A stretch of DNA of 62,623 bases, taken from positions 1 to 62,623 of the forward strand of contig JAAXZN010000008.1 of assembly GCA_012719855.1 (NCBI GenBank), in the 5' to 3' direction. Origin of the DNA: Serratia liquefaciens (lineage in GTDB: Bacteria; Pseudomonadota; Gammaproteobacteria; Enterobacterales; Enterobacteriaceae). Under the pieces are notes generated by a model. It saw only the letters and a list, made by a program, of their open reading frames with translations, was not told where the DNA came from and made no database searches. The stretch's first letter is position 1; each line of letters starts with the position of its first letter. Shown here piece by piece: positions 8,412 through 17,440 of this stretch. The position numbers were made by a program, and so were the translations under genes.

Positions 8412-10007
8412 TTATTTCTCCAGCGAAACCTGTTTGAAGATGTGTTTGCCGAAGGGATCGATCTCGTAGCCTTTCACCTCTTTGCGCACCGGTTCAAAAA
8501 TGGTCGAATGGGCAATCATCAACGCCGGCATCTGGTCATGCATCATCACCTGTGCCTGTTCATACATTGCCACCCGCTTGGCATGATCGTTTTCCTCACG
8601 CGCTTGTGAAATCAACTTGTCGAACGGCGGATAGCACCACTTGGCCGAGTTCGAACCGCCGTTGGCCGACACGCAGGTAAACAACGGGCCAAAGAAGTTA
8701 TCCGGATCGCCATTGGCCGTAGTCCAGCCCATCAATGCCGTTTGATGCTCGCCATTTTTTATCCGCTGCAGGTATTCGCCCCACTCGAAGGTGACAATCT
8801 TGGCCTTCACGCCAATCTTCGCCCAGTCGGACTGGATCATCTCCGCCATGCGTTTGGCATTCGGGTTGTAGGGCCGCTGTACCGGCATCGCCCACAGATC
8901 TATCGCAAAGCCCTGCCCCAGCCCAGCCTCTTGCAGTAACTTTTTGGCTTTCTCCGGGGAATACGGGTAATCCTCAATCTTGTCATTGCTGCCCCACTGG
9001 GTCGGCGGCAACAGGTTTTTCGCCGGCTGGCCCGCGCCGTGGAACACCGCTTCGAGGATCGCCGGTTTGTTCACCGCCAGCGCCAGCGCCTGCCGCACCT
9101 TGACGTTATCCAGCGGCTTTTTCTGGGTATTGAACGCCAGAAAACCGATATTCAGACCGGATTTCTCCATCACCTGGATATTGGGATCCTGACGCATGCG
9201 TGTCAGATCCGCCGGGTTAGGGAACGGCATGACCTGGCACTCATTTTTTTGCAGCTTGGCATAACGCACCGCCGCATCCGGGGTAATTGAGAACACCAGG
9301 CGGTCAACCTTGGGTTTGCCTTCCCAATAGTGGTCGAACGCCTTGTAGAGGATTTTCGCATCCTTCTGGTACTGCACCAACTGGAAGGGACCGGTGCCGA
9401 TCGGGTCGTTGTCCACCCGCTGCGGGGTACCGGCCTTTAGCATCGCGTCGGCATATTCGGCGGAGAGAATGGTGGCGAAATACATGCCGAGATCGGCCAC
9501 AAACGGGGCTTCAGCGCGTGAAAGCTCAAAGCGCACGGTGTTATCGTCCACTTTGACAATGTTGTTGATCAACGTGCCAAACTCCATCGACTCAAAGTTG
9601 GTGTAAGCGCCGTTGGAAACCTTGTGATAAGGGTTATTGGCATCTTTTTGCCGCATGAAGGAGAAGATAACGTCGTCGGCGTTGAAATCACGGGTGGGGG
9701 TAAAGTATTTATTGCTCTGGAATTTCACCCCCTTGCGCAGGTGAAAAGTGTAATTTTTTCCGTCTTCACTTACCTGCCAGCTTTCAGCCAGGCTGGGCTG
9801 CAGCTCAACGGTGCCGGTTTTGAAGTCCACCAATCGGTTGTAGATCGTCGCCGAGCTGGCGTCCACCGTCGGTCCAGAGGTAAACAACTGCGGGTTAAAC
9901 CCTTCCGGTGAGCTTTCGGAACAATAAACCAGCGTACTGGCGCGCGCACCGCCCATCACCGTCAAAGCCAATAATCCCAGCGTCATTGTTATTGCTTTTG
10001 TTTTCAT
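8412..10007 (-). CDS. dppA: DppA-like periplasmic dipeptide (heme) binding protein
   Basis: Solute-binding protein of the family SBP_bac_5 (oligopeptide/dipeptide/nickel/heme). The ATG at 10007 gives 531 aa with a signal peptide (MKTKAITMTLGLLALTVMGGARA|S). From there it parallels E. coli DppA: TLVYCSESSPEGFNPQLFTSG, then NPYHKVSNGAY, PIGTGPFQLVQYQKDA, QKNECQVMPFPNPAD, LWAMPVQRPYNPNA and DNFFGPLF. It normally feeds a DppBCDF permease, but none is next to it: fepA ends on one side and the bud operon terminator is on the other. It may be a paralog serving a permease elsewhere; E. coli DppA is known to bind heme as well as dipeptides, so a role in heme uptake is possible. The symbol is by similarity; the true dppA may lie elsewhere. 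Confidence 0.85.
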   Translation of the reverse strand: MKTKAITMTLGLLALTVMGGARASTLVYCSESSPEGFNPQLFTSGPTVDASSATIYNRLVDFKTGTVELQPSLAESWQVSEDGKNYTFHLRKGVKFQSNKYFTPTRDFNADDVIFSFMRQKDANNPYHKVSNGAYTNFESMEFGTLINNIVKVDDNTVRFELSRAEAPFVADLGMYFATILSAEYADAMLKAGTPQRVDNDPIGTGPFQLVQYQKDAKILYKAFDHYWEGKPKVDRLVFSITPDAAVRYAKLQKNECQVMPFPNPADLTRMRQDPNIQVMEKSGLNIGFLAFNTQKKPLDNVKVRQALALAVNKPAILEAVFHGAGQPAKNLLPPTQWGSNDKIEDYPYSPEKAKKLLQEAGLGQGFAIDLWAMPVQRPYNPNAKRMAEMIQSDWAKIGVKAKIVTFEWGEYLQRIKNGEHQTALMGWTTANGDPDNFFGPLFTCVSANGGSNSAKWCYPPFDKLISQAREENDHAKRVAMYEQAQVMMHDQMPALMIAHSTIFEPVRKEVKGYEIDPFGKHIFKQVSLEK

Positions 10008-10096
10008 CCTGCCATCCCCGGTATAGAAAATAGACTCGATGGATACCAATAAATCATGAAGTTAGGGATGTAAAGAACAAATTTTAGGCATAAAAA

Positions 10097-10126
10097 ACGG
10101 GGAGCGCCGCGTACGGCATTCCCCGT
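10097..10126 (-). terminator. terminator of the budAB operon
   Basis: ACGGGGA/TCCCCGT with an inner GCCG/CGGC stem, flanked by an A run on the plus-strand left side, which is a T run for minus-strand transcripts. It sits 21 bases past the budB stop; the T-rich right side could also serve plus-strand transcription. Confidence 0.8.
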
Positions 10127-10146
10127 GGTTTTTACGCCTGTTGAAA

Positions 10147-11832
10147 TTAAATCATCTGGCTGAAGTTCATCTGCGCCATCAGCTTGTAGTTGTCGGCGTA
10201 ATCGACCGGAATGGCCACCACGACCGGCCCCTGAATTTCCATCGCCTTGCGCAGCATGGGCCGCAGGTCATCCACCGACTGCACCGCAAACCCGACCGCC
10301 CCGCACGCTTCGGCATAGGCTTTAAAATCGATAGGGCCGAATTCCACCCCGGATTTGCGCCGGTATTTGTTCACCTCCTGCATTTCCACCATGTTGTAGG
10401 CGTTATCCACCCAAATCACGTGCACGATGTTATTTTTCAGCCGCACGGCGGTTTCCAGTTCCATGCTCGACTGCATAAAACCGCCGTCGCCGGAAATCGA
10501 CACCACTTTGTCGCCCGGCCGCACCAGCGCCGCGCCGATGGCCCACGGCAGCGCCACCCCCATGGTCTGCTGGCCGTTGGAAATCAGCAGTTGGCGCGCC
10601 CGGAAGCTGTAAAGGTAACGCGCAATCCAGATGTGGAAACTGCCCATGTCCACGCACAGCGTCACGTCGTCGCTGACGATATCCTGCAACTCTTTGACGA
10701 TGCGCAGCGGGTGGATTGGCATACCGCCGCGCCGTGCGGCACGTTCCGCCAGTTCGGTACGCTGACGACCAAGATCGCTGAGGATCGACTCCACTTCGGC
10801 CGGCACGCTCACCACGCTGTTAAAGGCTTCGGTCATCATGTCGAGCGTGGCGCTGATATTGCCCACCAGCTCTACGTCCGGGCGATAGCAGGTATCGATG
10901 TCCGCCGGCAGCACGTCGATATGCACCAGTTTCAATCGCCCCTGGCTGTTCCACATGCAGGGATCGTACTCGATCGGGCCATAGCCGACGCTGACCACCA
11001 AATCGGCCTTCTGTAACAACTGGTCGGCGGGTTGGTTATTGAACAACCCGACGCGGCCGGCAAAGCGCGCAAAATGATTAACGTCGATCACCCCTGCCGC
11101 CTGGTAGGTCCCCACCACCGGCATATGGGTACGATGCAGCAGTTGGCGCACCGCCTCGCTGTTTTCCGGGCGGCTGGCCTGCAGACCCAGCAACAGCACC
11201 GGGCATTTCGCCTGTTGGATCAGCTTAACCGCAGCGCGAATATCCTCGGCAGCGGCGGCCCCCATTCGCGGCAGCCGGCACCCCGCCAGCACCGGTGCAC
11301 TGACCGGCTCATTGACGATATCCATCGGCAAACTGACGAAAGACGCCCCCGGACGGCCGAACTCGGCATGGCGGAAAGCGTTGGCGATCACTTCGGAAAT
11401 CGCCGAACCGGCATGCACTTCGGCACAATACTTGGTCACCGGTCGAAACATACTCACGGTGTCCATACTCTGGTGAGTTTGTTTGAGGTTGTCGGCACGC
11501 TTCACCGCCCCGCCGAACGCCACGACCGCGTCCCCTTCCGAGGTGGCGGTCGCCAGCCCGGTGATCAGGTTGGAACTGCCCGGCCCGGAGGTCACTAACG
11601 CCACCCCGGCCTTACCGGTCAAACGCCCCACCGCCGCCGCCATAAACGCCGCGTTGGCCTCGTGGCGCACCACCACCGTTTCTATCGACGGCGCGTCTTC
11701 CAGCGAATCGAATACCCGGTCAATCTTGGCGCCCGGAATACCGAATACGTGTTTTACCCCCTGCGCCTCCAGATTTTTCACTACCAAATCTGCGCCACAT
11801 GCCCAGTTATTGTCTGTTTTTGCCTTGTTCAT
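10147..11832 (-). CDS. budB: catabolic acetolactate synthase
   Basis: Thiamine-diphosphate enzyme that condenses two pyruvates to alpha-acetolactate, first step of the acetoin/2,3-butanediol route used at low pH. At 561 aa it has the length of the catabolic, FAD-independent type. The glutamate that activates thiamine is visible in [10 protein letters not shown] (E58), and the thiamine-binding [10 protein letters not shown] motif lies near residue 446. SD GGAGG lies just upstream of its ATG. It follows budA by 39 bases on the same strand and is closed by the terminator at 10097-10126. In Serratia the pair is also called slaB. Confidence 0.94.
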   Translation of the reverse strand: MNKAKTDNNWACGADLVVKNLEAQGVKHVFGIPGAKIDRVFDSLEDAPSIETVVVRHEANAAFMAAAVGRLTGKAGVALVTSGPGSSNLITGLATATSEGDAVVAFGGAVKRADNLKQTHQSMDTVSMFRPVTKYCAEVHAGSAISEVIANAFRHAEFGRPGASFVSLPMDIVNEPVSAPVLAGCRLPRMGAAAAEDIRAAVKLIQQAKCPVLLLGLQASRPENSEAVRQLLHRTHMPVVGTYQAAGVIDVNHFARFAGRVGLFNNQPADQLLQKADLVVSVGYGPIEYDPCMWNSQGRLKLVHIDVLPADIDTCYRPDVELVGNISATLDMMTEAFNSVVSVPAEVESILSDLGRQRTELAERAARRGGMPIHPLRIVKELQDIVSDDVTLCVDMGSFHIWIARYLYSFRARQLLISNGQQTMGVALPWAIGAALVRPGDKVVSISGDGGFMQSSMELETAVRLKNNIVHVIWVDNAYNMVEMQEVNKYRRKSGVEFGPIDFKAYAEACGAVGFAVQSVDDLRPMLRKAMEIQGPVVVAIPVDYADNYKLMAQMNFSQMI

Positions 11833-11871
11833 GGAATACCTCCTGAAAATACACCCAGGACTGTCGCGGAA

Positions 11872-12651
11872 TTAACCCTCGGCAGAACGAATTGCGCTAT
11901 CCAAATCCTCGGGACAGAGGTCGGCGCGCAGAAAATCCGCATCATGCGGCAGTTGAAGATTGAGACGGGTGATCACGCCAAATTGCAGGCGACCATGATC
12001 AAGTTGGTAATCCAGCACGTGACCGCCACCGCTGCGATCGTCGGTGACAAAGTGCTCGTGATAACCGGCCACGCCAACGCCCTGCATATAATCAGGCGAA
12101 CGGAAGCCCACCAGGGTGCCCTGACGTCGCTGGAAGGCGAAGGTCGGCTGCTCTTCTATCGCCTCCAGCATCGGACGATAAGGCCGCTCTTGGCGCGGCA
12201 CGGTGCGGGTTTCCACATGGCTGAACTCGCCGTCGACCCGCAGCGCGCAGAACAGGTTCGGCGAAGCCACCTGCTCATCGATGCACTGGTGCAACTGCGC
12301 CTTGGTGATCGGACGGTCGAAGTGTTGGGTGACGCTAGGTTGGAAAAAGGTGACAACGGCAAACGGGGTTTTCTGCTGCAAGCTGGCCGGTCGTGCGCTA
12401 CCGTCGGCGCGCAACTGGTGAATTTCCTGGTCGAAGGCGATCAGCTCGCCGTCGAGGTGATTGAACGTTCCCAGGCCAAAGTTGCCGTGCTTGAGTAATT
12501 CGGCAATGGTGACCTCCCCTTCGTAAACGCCGCTGATTAATGCGCTCATCAGCGAGATTTGATAGATCTCGCCCTCCCCAACGCTCAGCGACTGCCTGGC
12601 AAACCCTTGCGCCAAATGCTGCGCGCAGGAACACCCTTGGTCTTCGTTCAT
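11872..12651 (-). CDS. budA: alpha-acetolactate decarboxylase
   Basis: Zinc enzyme converting acetolactate to acetoin. The ATG at 12651, preceded by a near-ideal GGAGGAG six bases upstream, gives 259 aa, the usual length. The zinc-binding region is visible as GYHEHF followed by GGGHVLDY (three histidines) near residues 190-210. An upstream frame to 12783 is open but crosses a terminator-like hairpin and is not supported. First gene of the budA-budB operon, divergent from budR across a 437-bp region. Confidence 0.94.
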   Translation of the reverse strand: MNEDQGCSCAQHLAQGFARQSLSVGEGEIYQISLMSALISGVYEGEVTIAELLKHGNFGLGTFNHLDGELIAFDQEIHQLRADGSARPASLQQKTPFAVVTFFQPSVTQHFDRPITKAQLHQCIDEQVASPNLFCALRVDGEFSHVETRTVPRQERPYRPMLEAIEEQPTFAFQRRQGTLVGFRSPDYMQGVGVAGYHEHFVTDDRSGGGHVLDYQLDHGRLQFGVITRLNLQLPHDADFLRADLCPEDLDSAIRSAEG

Positions 12652-12769
12652 AACTTCTCCTCCACCAGCGCGGAGTGAAATGCCCCGCGCGTTCAAAAAT
12701 GCCCACCCGAAGGTGAACAAAGATGTCGCCGGCAACGCGTTCAGGTGGAACGATTCAGCCAACGGCGAC

Positions 12770-12793
12770 AAAAAAACCGGCACGGCAGGCCGG
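12770..12793 (-). terminator. terminator-like hairpin inside the budA leader
   Basis: On the minus strand CCGGC, a 7-base loop and GCCGG are followed by seven T. It lies about 120 bases before the budA start and on the same strand, so a transcript from the divergent promoter region would pass it before reaching budA. It may be an attenuator or the end of a short leader RNA. Confidence 0.5.
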
Positions 12794-13071
12794 CGATGCC
12801 CAATGTCAACAACGGTTTAGATTCACTAATCATTGTTGGTAAACAGGGCATCAATTTGAACGGTTAATCTGGTGTTGAAGTCATCATCAATACCGCAGGC
12901 GTACAACGGTGCCTGAGGGAAATACTGTATTTAAAGTTCTAAAAACCGCGAGTTTTATGCGTTTTTTCTCTGTGCGGCAGGGGGAACGGCACGCCATCGC
13001 TTTCCGTAAGCCCGAAAAAAGAGTAGCCGCATTGCGACGGACGGAGAACCTGGTATTCATAAGAAACGCTT

Positions 13072-13086
13072 TTGCATATAATGCAA
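13072..13086 (+). promoter_or_regulatory. palindrome with -10 element at the budR start
   Basis: TTGCAT-ATA-ATGCAA is a perfect 15-base inverted repeat that contains TATAAT (13077-13082), ending three bases before the budR ATG. It could be an autoregulatory LysR-type operator overlapping the budR promoter. Confidence 0.45.
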
Positions 13087-13088
13087 AG

Positions 13089-13991
13089 ATGAATGACGCC
13101 CGCTATGTTGAACATCTGCCGATATTTCTCGAGGTGGCCCTGTTGGGCAGCTTCTCTGCCGCCGCTCGCAAGCTGGGAAGGGTGCCTTCTTCGCTGGTGC
13201 GCCACATTGATGCGCTGGAAAACGCCCTGGACACTACGCTGTTTATCCGTTCCACGCGGGGTCTGATGCTGACGGATGCGGGTGAAAGGCTGCAGGCGCG
13301 AGCAAGCACGCTGCTGACGGATATCACCGACATCCGCGCCGAACTGGCTTCGTGGAACGACATGCCGCAAGGCACGCTGCGTATCAGCTGTCTACCCACC
13401 TTCGGCAAAACCTATATCCTGCCGCTGTTGCCGACGCTGGCTGAACGCTATCCGCAATTGTTTGTCGACCTGGATTTGACCGAACGCCAAACCGATCCGA
13501 CCCAGGAACTGTTGGATGCCGCCATCCGCATCGGCGAGCAAAAAGATAGCGGGCTGTACGCCAGCCGCATAGCGACCCAGCGCTGGGTGATGTGCGCCAG
13601 CCCTGATTATATTGCCCGTTACGGACAGCCGGCCGACCTCAATGCGTTGCCGCAGCATCGGCTGATTGCCCGCTACCATAAGCAGCAACCGGCCTGTTGG
13701 GCGCAAATCCTCAGCGTTCCGCTGATGAGCCGCTGCAGCATGGTGCTGCGCTGTGACGACTTTACGGCTCAGCGCCAGGCGGCGCTGTTGGGGCTGGGGC
13801 TCACCTTTTTGCCCAACTGGGTGGTTGGGCCGGATATTCAGGCCGGCCGCTTGCTGCAGGTGTTGGAAGACCCTCGCCAGGAGCAACAGGGCATTTACCT
13901 GTTACGCCCGGTGGCGAAGGTGTCCGCGCGGCTGAACCTGTTTATTACTCTGTTAAAACAAAGCATCGGTCAGCCGCCGAGCTGGGAGTAA
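13089..13991 (+). CDS. budR: LysR-type regulator of the bud operon, BudR
   Basis: Transcription factor with an N-terminal winged helix-turn-helix (FLEVALLGSFSAAARKLG, residues ~12-29) and a C-terminal effector domain (residues ~90-290). In Klebsiella and Serratia BudR/SlaR responds to acetate and activates the acetoin genes. The ATG at 13089 gives 300 aa, the family's usual length; the frame is open upstream to 12909 but the added residues do not resemble a LysR protein. There is no Shine-Dalgarno ahead of 13089. Its last 22 bases overlap the 3' end of the convergent eutC. Confidence 0.9.
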   Translation: MNDARYVEHLPIFLEVALLGSFSAAARKLGRVPSSLVRHIDALENALDTTLFIRSTRGLMLTDAGERLQARASTLLTDITDIRAELASWNDMPQGTLRISCLPTFGKTYILPLLPTLAERYPQLFVDLDLTERQTDPTQELLDAAIRIGEQKDSGLYASRIATQRWVMCASPDYIARYGQPADLNALPQHRLIARYHKQQPACWAQILSVPLMSRCSMVLRCDDFTAQRQAALLGLGLTFLPNWVVGPDIQAGRLLQVLEDPRQEQQGIYLLRPVAKVSARLNLFITLLKQSIGQPPSWE

Positions 13992-14761
13992 CGCGGGGAA
14001 ACCCGCCCCTGCAGCGCCGGGTTGTCACTTTCGTCTTTCAGTTCCACCCCGGTCAGCCGACGCTGGAAAGCCTGCTCCAGCAGCCAGGCCAGTTTGAACG
14101 CCGCCTGTGGGTGATCGAGGCCTTCCGGACGCACGTTGGAGATACAGTTGCGCTCCGACTCGCGCCGCCGGGTGTTCGGCCCCCAGGTGAGGTAAATACC
14201 GAGGCTGTCCGGCGACGATAAGCCCGGCCGCTCGCCGATCAACATCGCCACCGCTCTGGCCTGCAAACACTCGCCGATATCATCCCCCAGCGCGACCCGG
14301 GATTGGTGTGCCAATACCACAGGGGCAACCGAAAGCCCCAGCCCATCGAGATAAGGTCGCAGCGCCTGCAACAACGGTAGCGCCTGACGGTGCACTGCCT
14401 TGGAGGACAAACCGTCCGCCACCACCAGCAGCAGATCGGCCGGTTTTTCCGGCAGGCCCAGCAGCAGGCTGCGGCTGTCGGGAGCCAAACGCCGCCCGAG
14501 ATCCGGCCGCCGGAGATAGGCGGTGCGATCGGCGGCCTGACTGTGCACCGTCAAGGTTTGCCAACCTTGCTCCTGCAAGGTCCCGGCCAACGTATCGCTA
14601 TCAAACGGCTGATGCACCGCATCACGTGCTTGCGCATGGGCCAAGCCGAATTTAAGCAACTCCTCCGTAGGCAGGCTGGAGCCGGTACGCCCCAATGCAA
14701 TGCGCGCATCGGTAAAGGCGCGCAATGCGTCCCAACGGTTAACGTGCACCGGTTTGCTCAT
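13970..14761 (-). CDS. eutC: ethanolamine ammonia-lyase small subunit
   Basis: Light chain of the adenosylcobalamin-dependent lyase that splits ethanolamine to acetaldehyde and ammonia. The 263-aa protein carries the conserved segments FTDARIALGRTG (residues ~16-27), LLLVVADGLSS, and C-terminal ERPGLSSPDSLGIYLTWGP with RNCISNVRPEGL. It is somewhat shorter than E. coli EutC (295). Start and eutB stop overlap as ATGA. No eutP/T/D or shell-protein genes are nearby, so ethanolamine would be used as nitrogen source outside a microcompartment. Confidence 0.94.
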   Translation of the reverse strand: MSKPVHVNRWDALRAFTDARIALGRTGSSLPTEELLKFGLAHAQARDAVHQPFDSDTLAGTLQEQGWQTLTVHSQAADRTAYLRRPDLGRRLAPDSRSLLLGLPEKPADLLLVVADGLSSKAVHRQALPLLQALRPYLDGLGLSVAPVVLAHQSRVALGDDIGECLQARAVAMLIGERPGLSSPDSLGIYLTWGPNTRRRESERNCISNVRPEGLDHPQAAFKLAWLLEQAFQRRLTGVELKDESDNPALQGRVSPRYSQLGG

Positions 14762-16143
14762 CGATTCTCTCCCTGCAACGCCAGTAACAAGGGGTGATTG
14801 GCGGCGGTATCACGCAGTTGGCCTCGTTCGTCGGTAATCTGCATTTTGGTCAGCCAGTCGGCAAACTCCGGCGCGTGCTTCAGCCCCAACAATTCGCGGA
14901 TATACAACGCGTCGTGGAATGAAGTGCTTTGATAATTGAGCATGATGTCATCCGCGCCCGGCACGCCAATCAGGAAAGTCAGCCCGGCGGTGGCCAACAG
15001 CGTCAGCAGCGTGTCCATGTCGTCCTGATCCGCCTCCGCGTGGTTGGTGTAACACACGTCGCACCCCAGCGGCAGCCCGAGTAGCTTGCCGCAAAAATGA
15101 TCCTCCAATCCGGCCCGGATAATCTGTTTACCATCGTACAGATATTCCGGGCCGATAAACCCGACCACGGTGTTGATCAACAGCGGGGAGAAATGACGTG
15201 CCACCGCATAGGCCCGCGCTTCGCAGGTTTGCTGATCGACACCCTGGTGCGCATTGGACGACAAACAGCTGCCCTGCCCGGTTTCGAAATACATGACGTT
15301 ATTGCCCAACGTGCCGCGGTTGAGGCTCAGTGCCGCCTGTTGCGCTTCCGCCAGCAGCGCCAGATTGATGCCGAACCCCTGATTGGCCGCTTCGGTACCC
15401 GCGATCGATTGGAACACCAAATCCACCGGCGTACCACGCTCCATCAGCCGCAGCGTATTGGTCACATGGGTCAGCACGCAGGACTGCGTCGGAATGGCGA
15501 AGCGCTGGATCACATCGTCCAGCATGTAATTGAGCTTTTCCAACAGCGGCAGGCTGTCGCTGGCCGGATTGATCCCCACCACCGCGTCGCCGCTGCCATA
15601 CAGCAGGCCGTCAAGCATACTGGCGGCAATGCCCTGCAGGCTGTCGGTAGGATGATTCGGTTGCAACCGCACGCTAAGCCGCCCCGGCAGGCCGAGGGTA
15701 TTGCGAAAACGCGTGATGACCCGGCACTTCTTCGCCACCAGGATCAGATCCTGATTGCGCATCAATTTACTCACGGCCGCCGCCATTTCCGGCGTAATAC
15801 CGGCAGCCACCCGTGCCAGCATCGCGCTGTCCGCCTGCTCGCTCAGGAGCCAATCGCGGAAATCCCCCACCGTCAGGTGCGATATCGGCGCAAAGGCCAG
15901 CGCATCGTGGCTATCGACAATCAGCCGTGTGACCTCATCTTGTTCATAGGGCACCAGCAGCTGCTGGAGGAAGGTTTTCAGCGGCACATCCGCCAATGCG
16001 ATGCGCGCCGCCATGCGTTCTTCTGCACTCTCCGCCGCCACCTCCGCCAGATAATCGCCGGAACGTGCCGGTGACGCCTTGGCCAACAACTGGCGTAAAT
16101 CTCTGAAACGGTAGCTGCGCCGGCTAAGCGTGGCCTGATACAT
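14758..16143 (-). CDS. eutB: ethanolamine ammonia-lyase large subunit
   Basis: Catalytic heavy chain of ethanolamine ammonia-lyase. The ATG at 16143 gives 461 aa (E. coli 453). Recognisable family segments include GDAVVGINPASDS, FQSIAGTEAANQGFGINL, YFETGQGSCLSSNAHQGVDQ and FIGPEYLYDG. Forms a two-gene unit with eutC. The usual partner permease gene eat is not adjacent: upstream there is a 211-bp gap and then a plus-strand gene. Confidence 0.95.
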   Translation of the reverse strand: MYQATLSRRSYRFRDLRQLLAKASPARSGDYLAEVAAESAEERMAARIALADVPLKTFLQQLLVPYEQDEVTRLIVDSHDALAFAPISHLTVGDFRDWLLSEQADSAMLARVAAGITPEMAAAVSKLMRNQDLILVAKKCRVITRFRNTLGLPGRLSVRLQPNHPTDSLQGIAASMLDGLLYGSGDAVVGINPASDSLPLLEKLNYMLDDVIQRFAIPTQSCVLTHVTNTLRLMERGTPVDLVFQSIAGTEAANQGFGINLALLAEAQQAALSLNRGTLGNNVMYFETGQGSCLSSNAHQGVDQQTCEARAYAVARHFSPLLINTVVGFIGPEYLYDGKQIIRAGLEDHFCGKLLGLPLGCDVCYTNHAEADQDDMDTLLTLLATAGLTFLIGVPGADDIMLNYQSTSFHDALYIRELLGLKHAPEFADWLTKMQITDERGQLRDTAANHPLLLALQGENR

Positions 16144-16354
16144 AGCGCCCCCTGTTCTGCCCTGAATGGTCGGTGGAAGTTGCAAACCCTGTACCAAGTG
16201 TAGCCAGTCGGGGCGCGAAATTATTTTTTGTCGAAAATCAGCCGATTAACGCTCCCGCCGGGCGGTCCGCACCTGAGCAAAGCGCACTAAAATCATGCAC
16301 GGCATTTCGCCTGCAGGCGCTTCGGGTTACAGTAGCCGCAACAAAGGAGAGGTA

Positions 16355-16903
16355 ATGACTCGGCAGCAGAAAATTATCCAATGGTTACAGCAAGATGATG
16401 AAAGAATGATGGCTTTGCGCACCGCGCGACGCCTCGGGCTGAATGACTGGTGCCTGGGGGCCGGTTTTGTGCGCAATCTGGTCTGGGACCAACGCCACGG
16501 CTACGCGACCGCTACGCCGCTCAACGACATCGACGTGATTCACTTTGACCCACAGCGCCCGGAAGCGGAGCGTGACCAGATGCTGGAGACCCGGCTGCAA
16601 CAGTGGCTGCCGCAGCCCTGGTCGGTGAAGAACCAGGCGCGCATGCACTTGCGCAGCGGCCGGGCTCCCTATCTCAATAGCGAAGAGGCCATCAGTTTTT
16701 GGACCGAGGTGGAAACGGCAGTGGGTGCCCGCCTGAATGCGGACGACAGCATCACGCTGGTAGCGCCGTTGGGTCTCGAAGGACTGTTTGCTGACACCAT
16801 CACCTTCAATGCCAAAAACGGTGACATCGACGCCTATGAACAGCGGGTCGCCAGCAAAGGATGGCTGCAGCGCTGGCCGCGCCTGCGGCAAATCCGTCGG
16901 TAA
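16355..16903 (+). CDS. nucleotidyltransferase-fold family protein (DUF925 type)
   Basis: The ATG at 16355 is preceded by a strong AAAGGAGAGG ribosome-binding site, giving 182 aa. The sequence shows a nucleotidyltransferase-like core: GAGFVRNLVWD (residues ~32-42) and NDIDVIHFDP with paired acidic residues (~58-67), as in the DUF925 family. The physiological substrate is not known. The stop codon TAA at 16901-16903 is also the first part of the sigma-28 promoter of the next gene. Confidence 0.8.
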   Translation: MTRQQKIIQWLQQDDERMMALRTARRLGLNDWCLGAGFVRNLVWDQRHGYATATPLNDIDVIHFDPQRPEAERDQMLETRLQQWLPQPWSVKNQARMHLRSGRAPYLNSEEAISFWTEVETAVGARLNADDSITLVAPLGLEGLFADTITFNAKNGDIDAYEQRVASKGWLQRWPRLRQIRR

Positions 16904-16927
16904 AGTTTTCCCGCAGATTGCCGATAC
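16901..16927 (+). promoter_or_regulatory. flagellar sigma-28 (FliA) promoter
   Basis: TAAAGTTT, then exactly 11 bases, then GCCGATA: this equals the enterobacterial FliA consensus (TAAAGTTT-N11-GCCGATAA) except for the last base. It sits about 35 bases before the FlxA-like start, making that gene a likely class 3 flagellar gene. Confidence 0.88.
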
Positions 16928-16962
16928 CCTGAGCAGCCGCATCCAGACTCAGGGAGAGTATT

Positions 16963-17439
16963 ATGTCGACCAGCATTACCATGATTGTTCCGGTGAAAAA
17001 CACCGTACCCGGCGTCAGCAACGTTTTTAGCGCCCCCGGGAATAAGGGCCAGGTGCTGATGGCCAAGCCGGTGCATCAGCAGCCTGAAGGCGACAAATCC
17101 AAAGAAACCCAACAGGCTGGCGCTGGCGATCGGGTTAATCTTTCCGACAGCAGCGCTTCGGCACGGATCAAGGTGCTGAACAAACAAATTCAGGCTCTGC
17201 AACAAAAGCTGGTGGATCTGAAGGATTCGGACAGCGATCCCAAAGAGATAGAAAAGCAGAAACAGCTGATTCAGGCGCAGATCAAAATGCTGCAGGCCGA
17301 GATCGCGCGCATTCAAAAAGAAGAGATGGAAAAACAGCAGGCCGAGCAGATGGCTAAAGCCAACGAGAACATTGCCTCCGCCAAGGGCGACGGCATCAAC
17401 CGCCCGACGGCCGCCAATGCCGTAGATGTGTATATCTGA
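16963..17439 (+). CDS. FlxA-like coiled-coil protein, flagellar regulon
   Basis: Small (158 aa) protein of the FlxA-like family. Residues 1-60 are low in structure; residues ~65-145 are a long heptad-rich coiled coil (ARIKVLNKQIQALQQKL, then IEKQKQLIQAQIKMLQAEIA). No signal peptide or membrane segment is visible. A strong AGGGAGAG ribosome site precedes the ATG. The sigma-28 promoter just upstream says it is made with late flagellar proteins; in E. coli flxA is likewise FliA-dependent and of unknown role. It converges on yfeR with only one base between the stops. Confidence 0.85.
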   Translation: MSTSITMIVPVKNTVPGVSNVFSAPGNKGQVLMAKPVHQQPEGDKSKETQQAGAGDRVNLSDSSASARIKVLNKQIQALQQKLVDLKDSDSDPKEIEKQKQLIQAQIKMLQAEIARIQKEEMEKQQAEQMAKANENIASAKGDGINRPTAANAVDVYI

Positions 17440-17440
17440 C

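Larger units (their letters stand above)
12652..13088. promoter_or_regulatory. budA / budR divergent control region
   Basis: This 437-bp gap carries the promoters of both transcription units. Visible structure includes a terminator-like hairpin on the budA strand at 12770-12793 (separate entry), a GTCGCC..GGCGAC inverted repeat between it and budA, and the palindromic promoter-like sequence at 13072-13086. BudR, a LysR-type regulator, should bind here, but no single operator can be picked with confidence. Confidence 0.65.

Noticed and set aside
12909..13088. Upstream in-frame extension of budR
   Set aside because: The extra residues do not fit the LysR N-terminus and overlap the control region.
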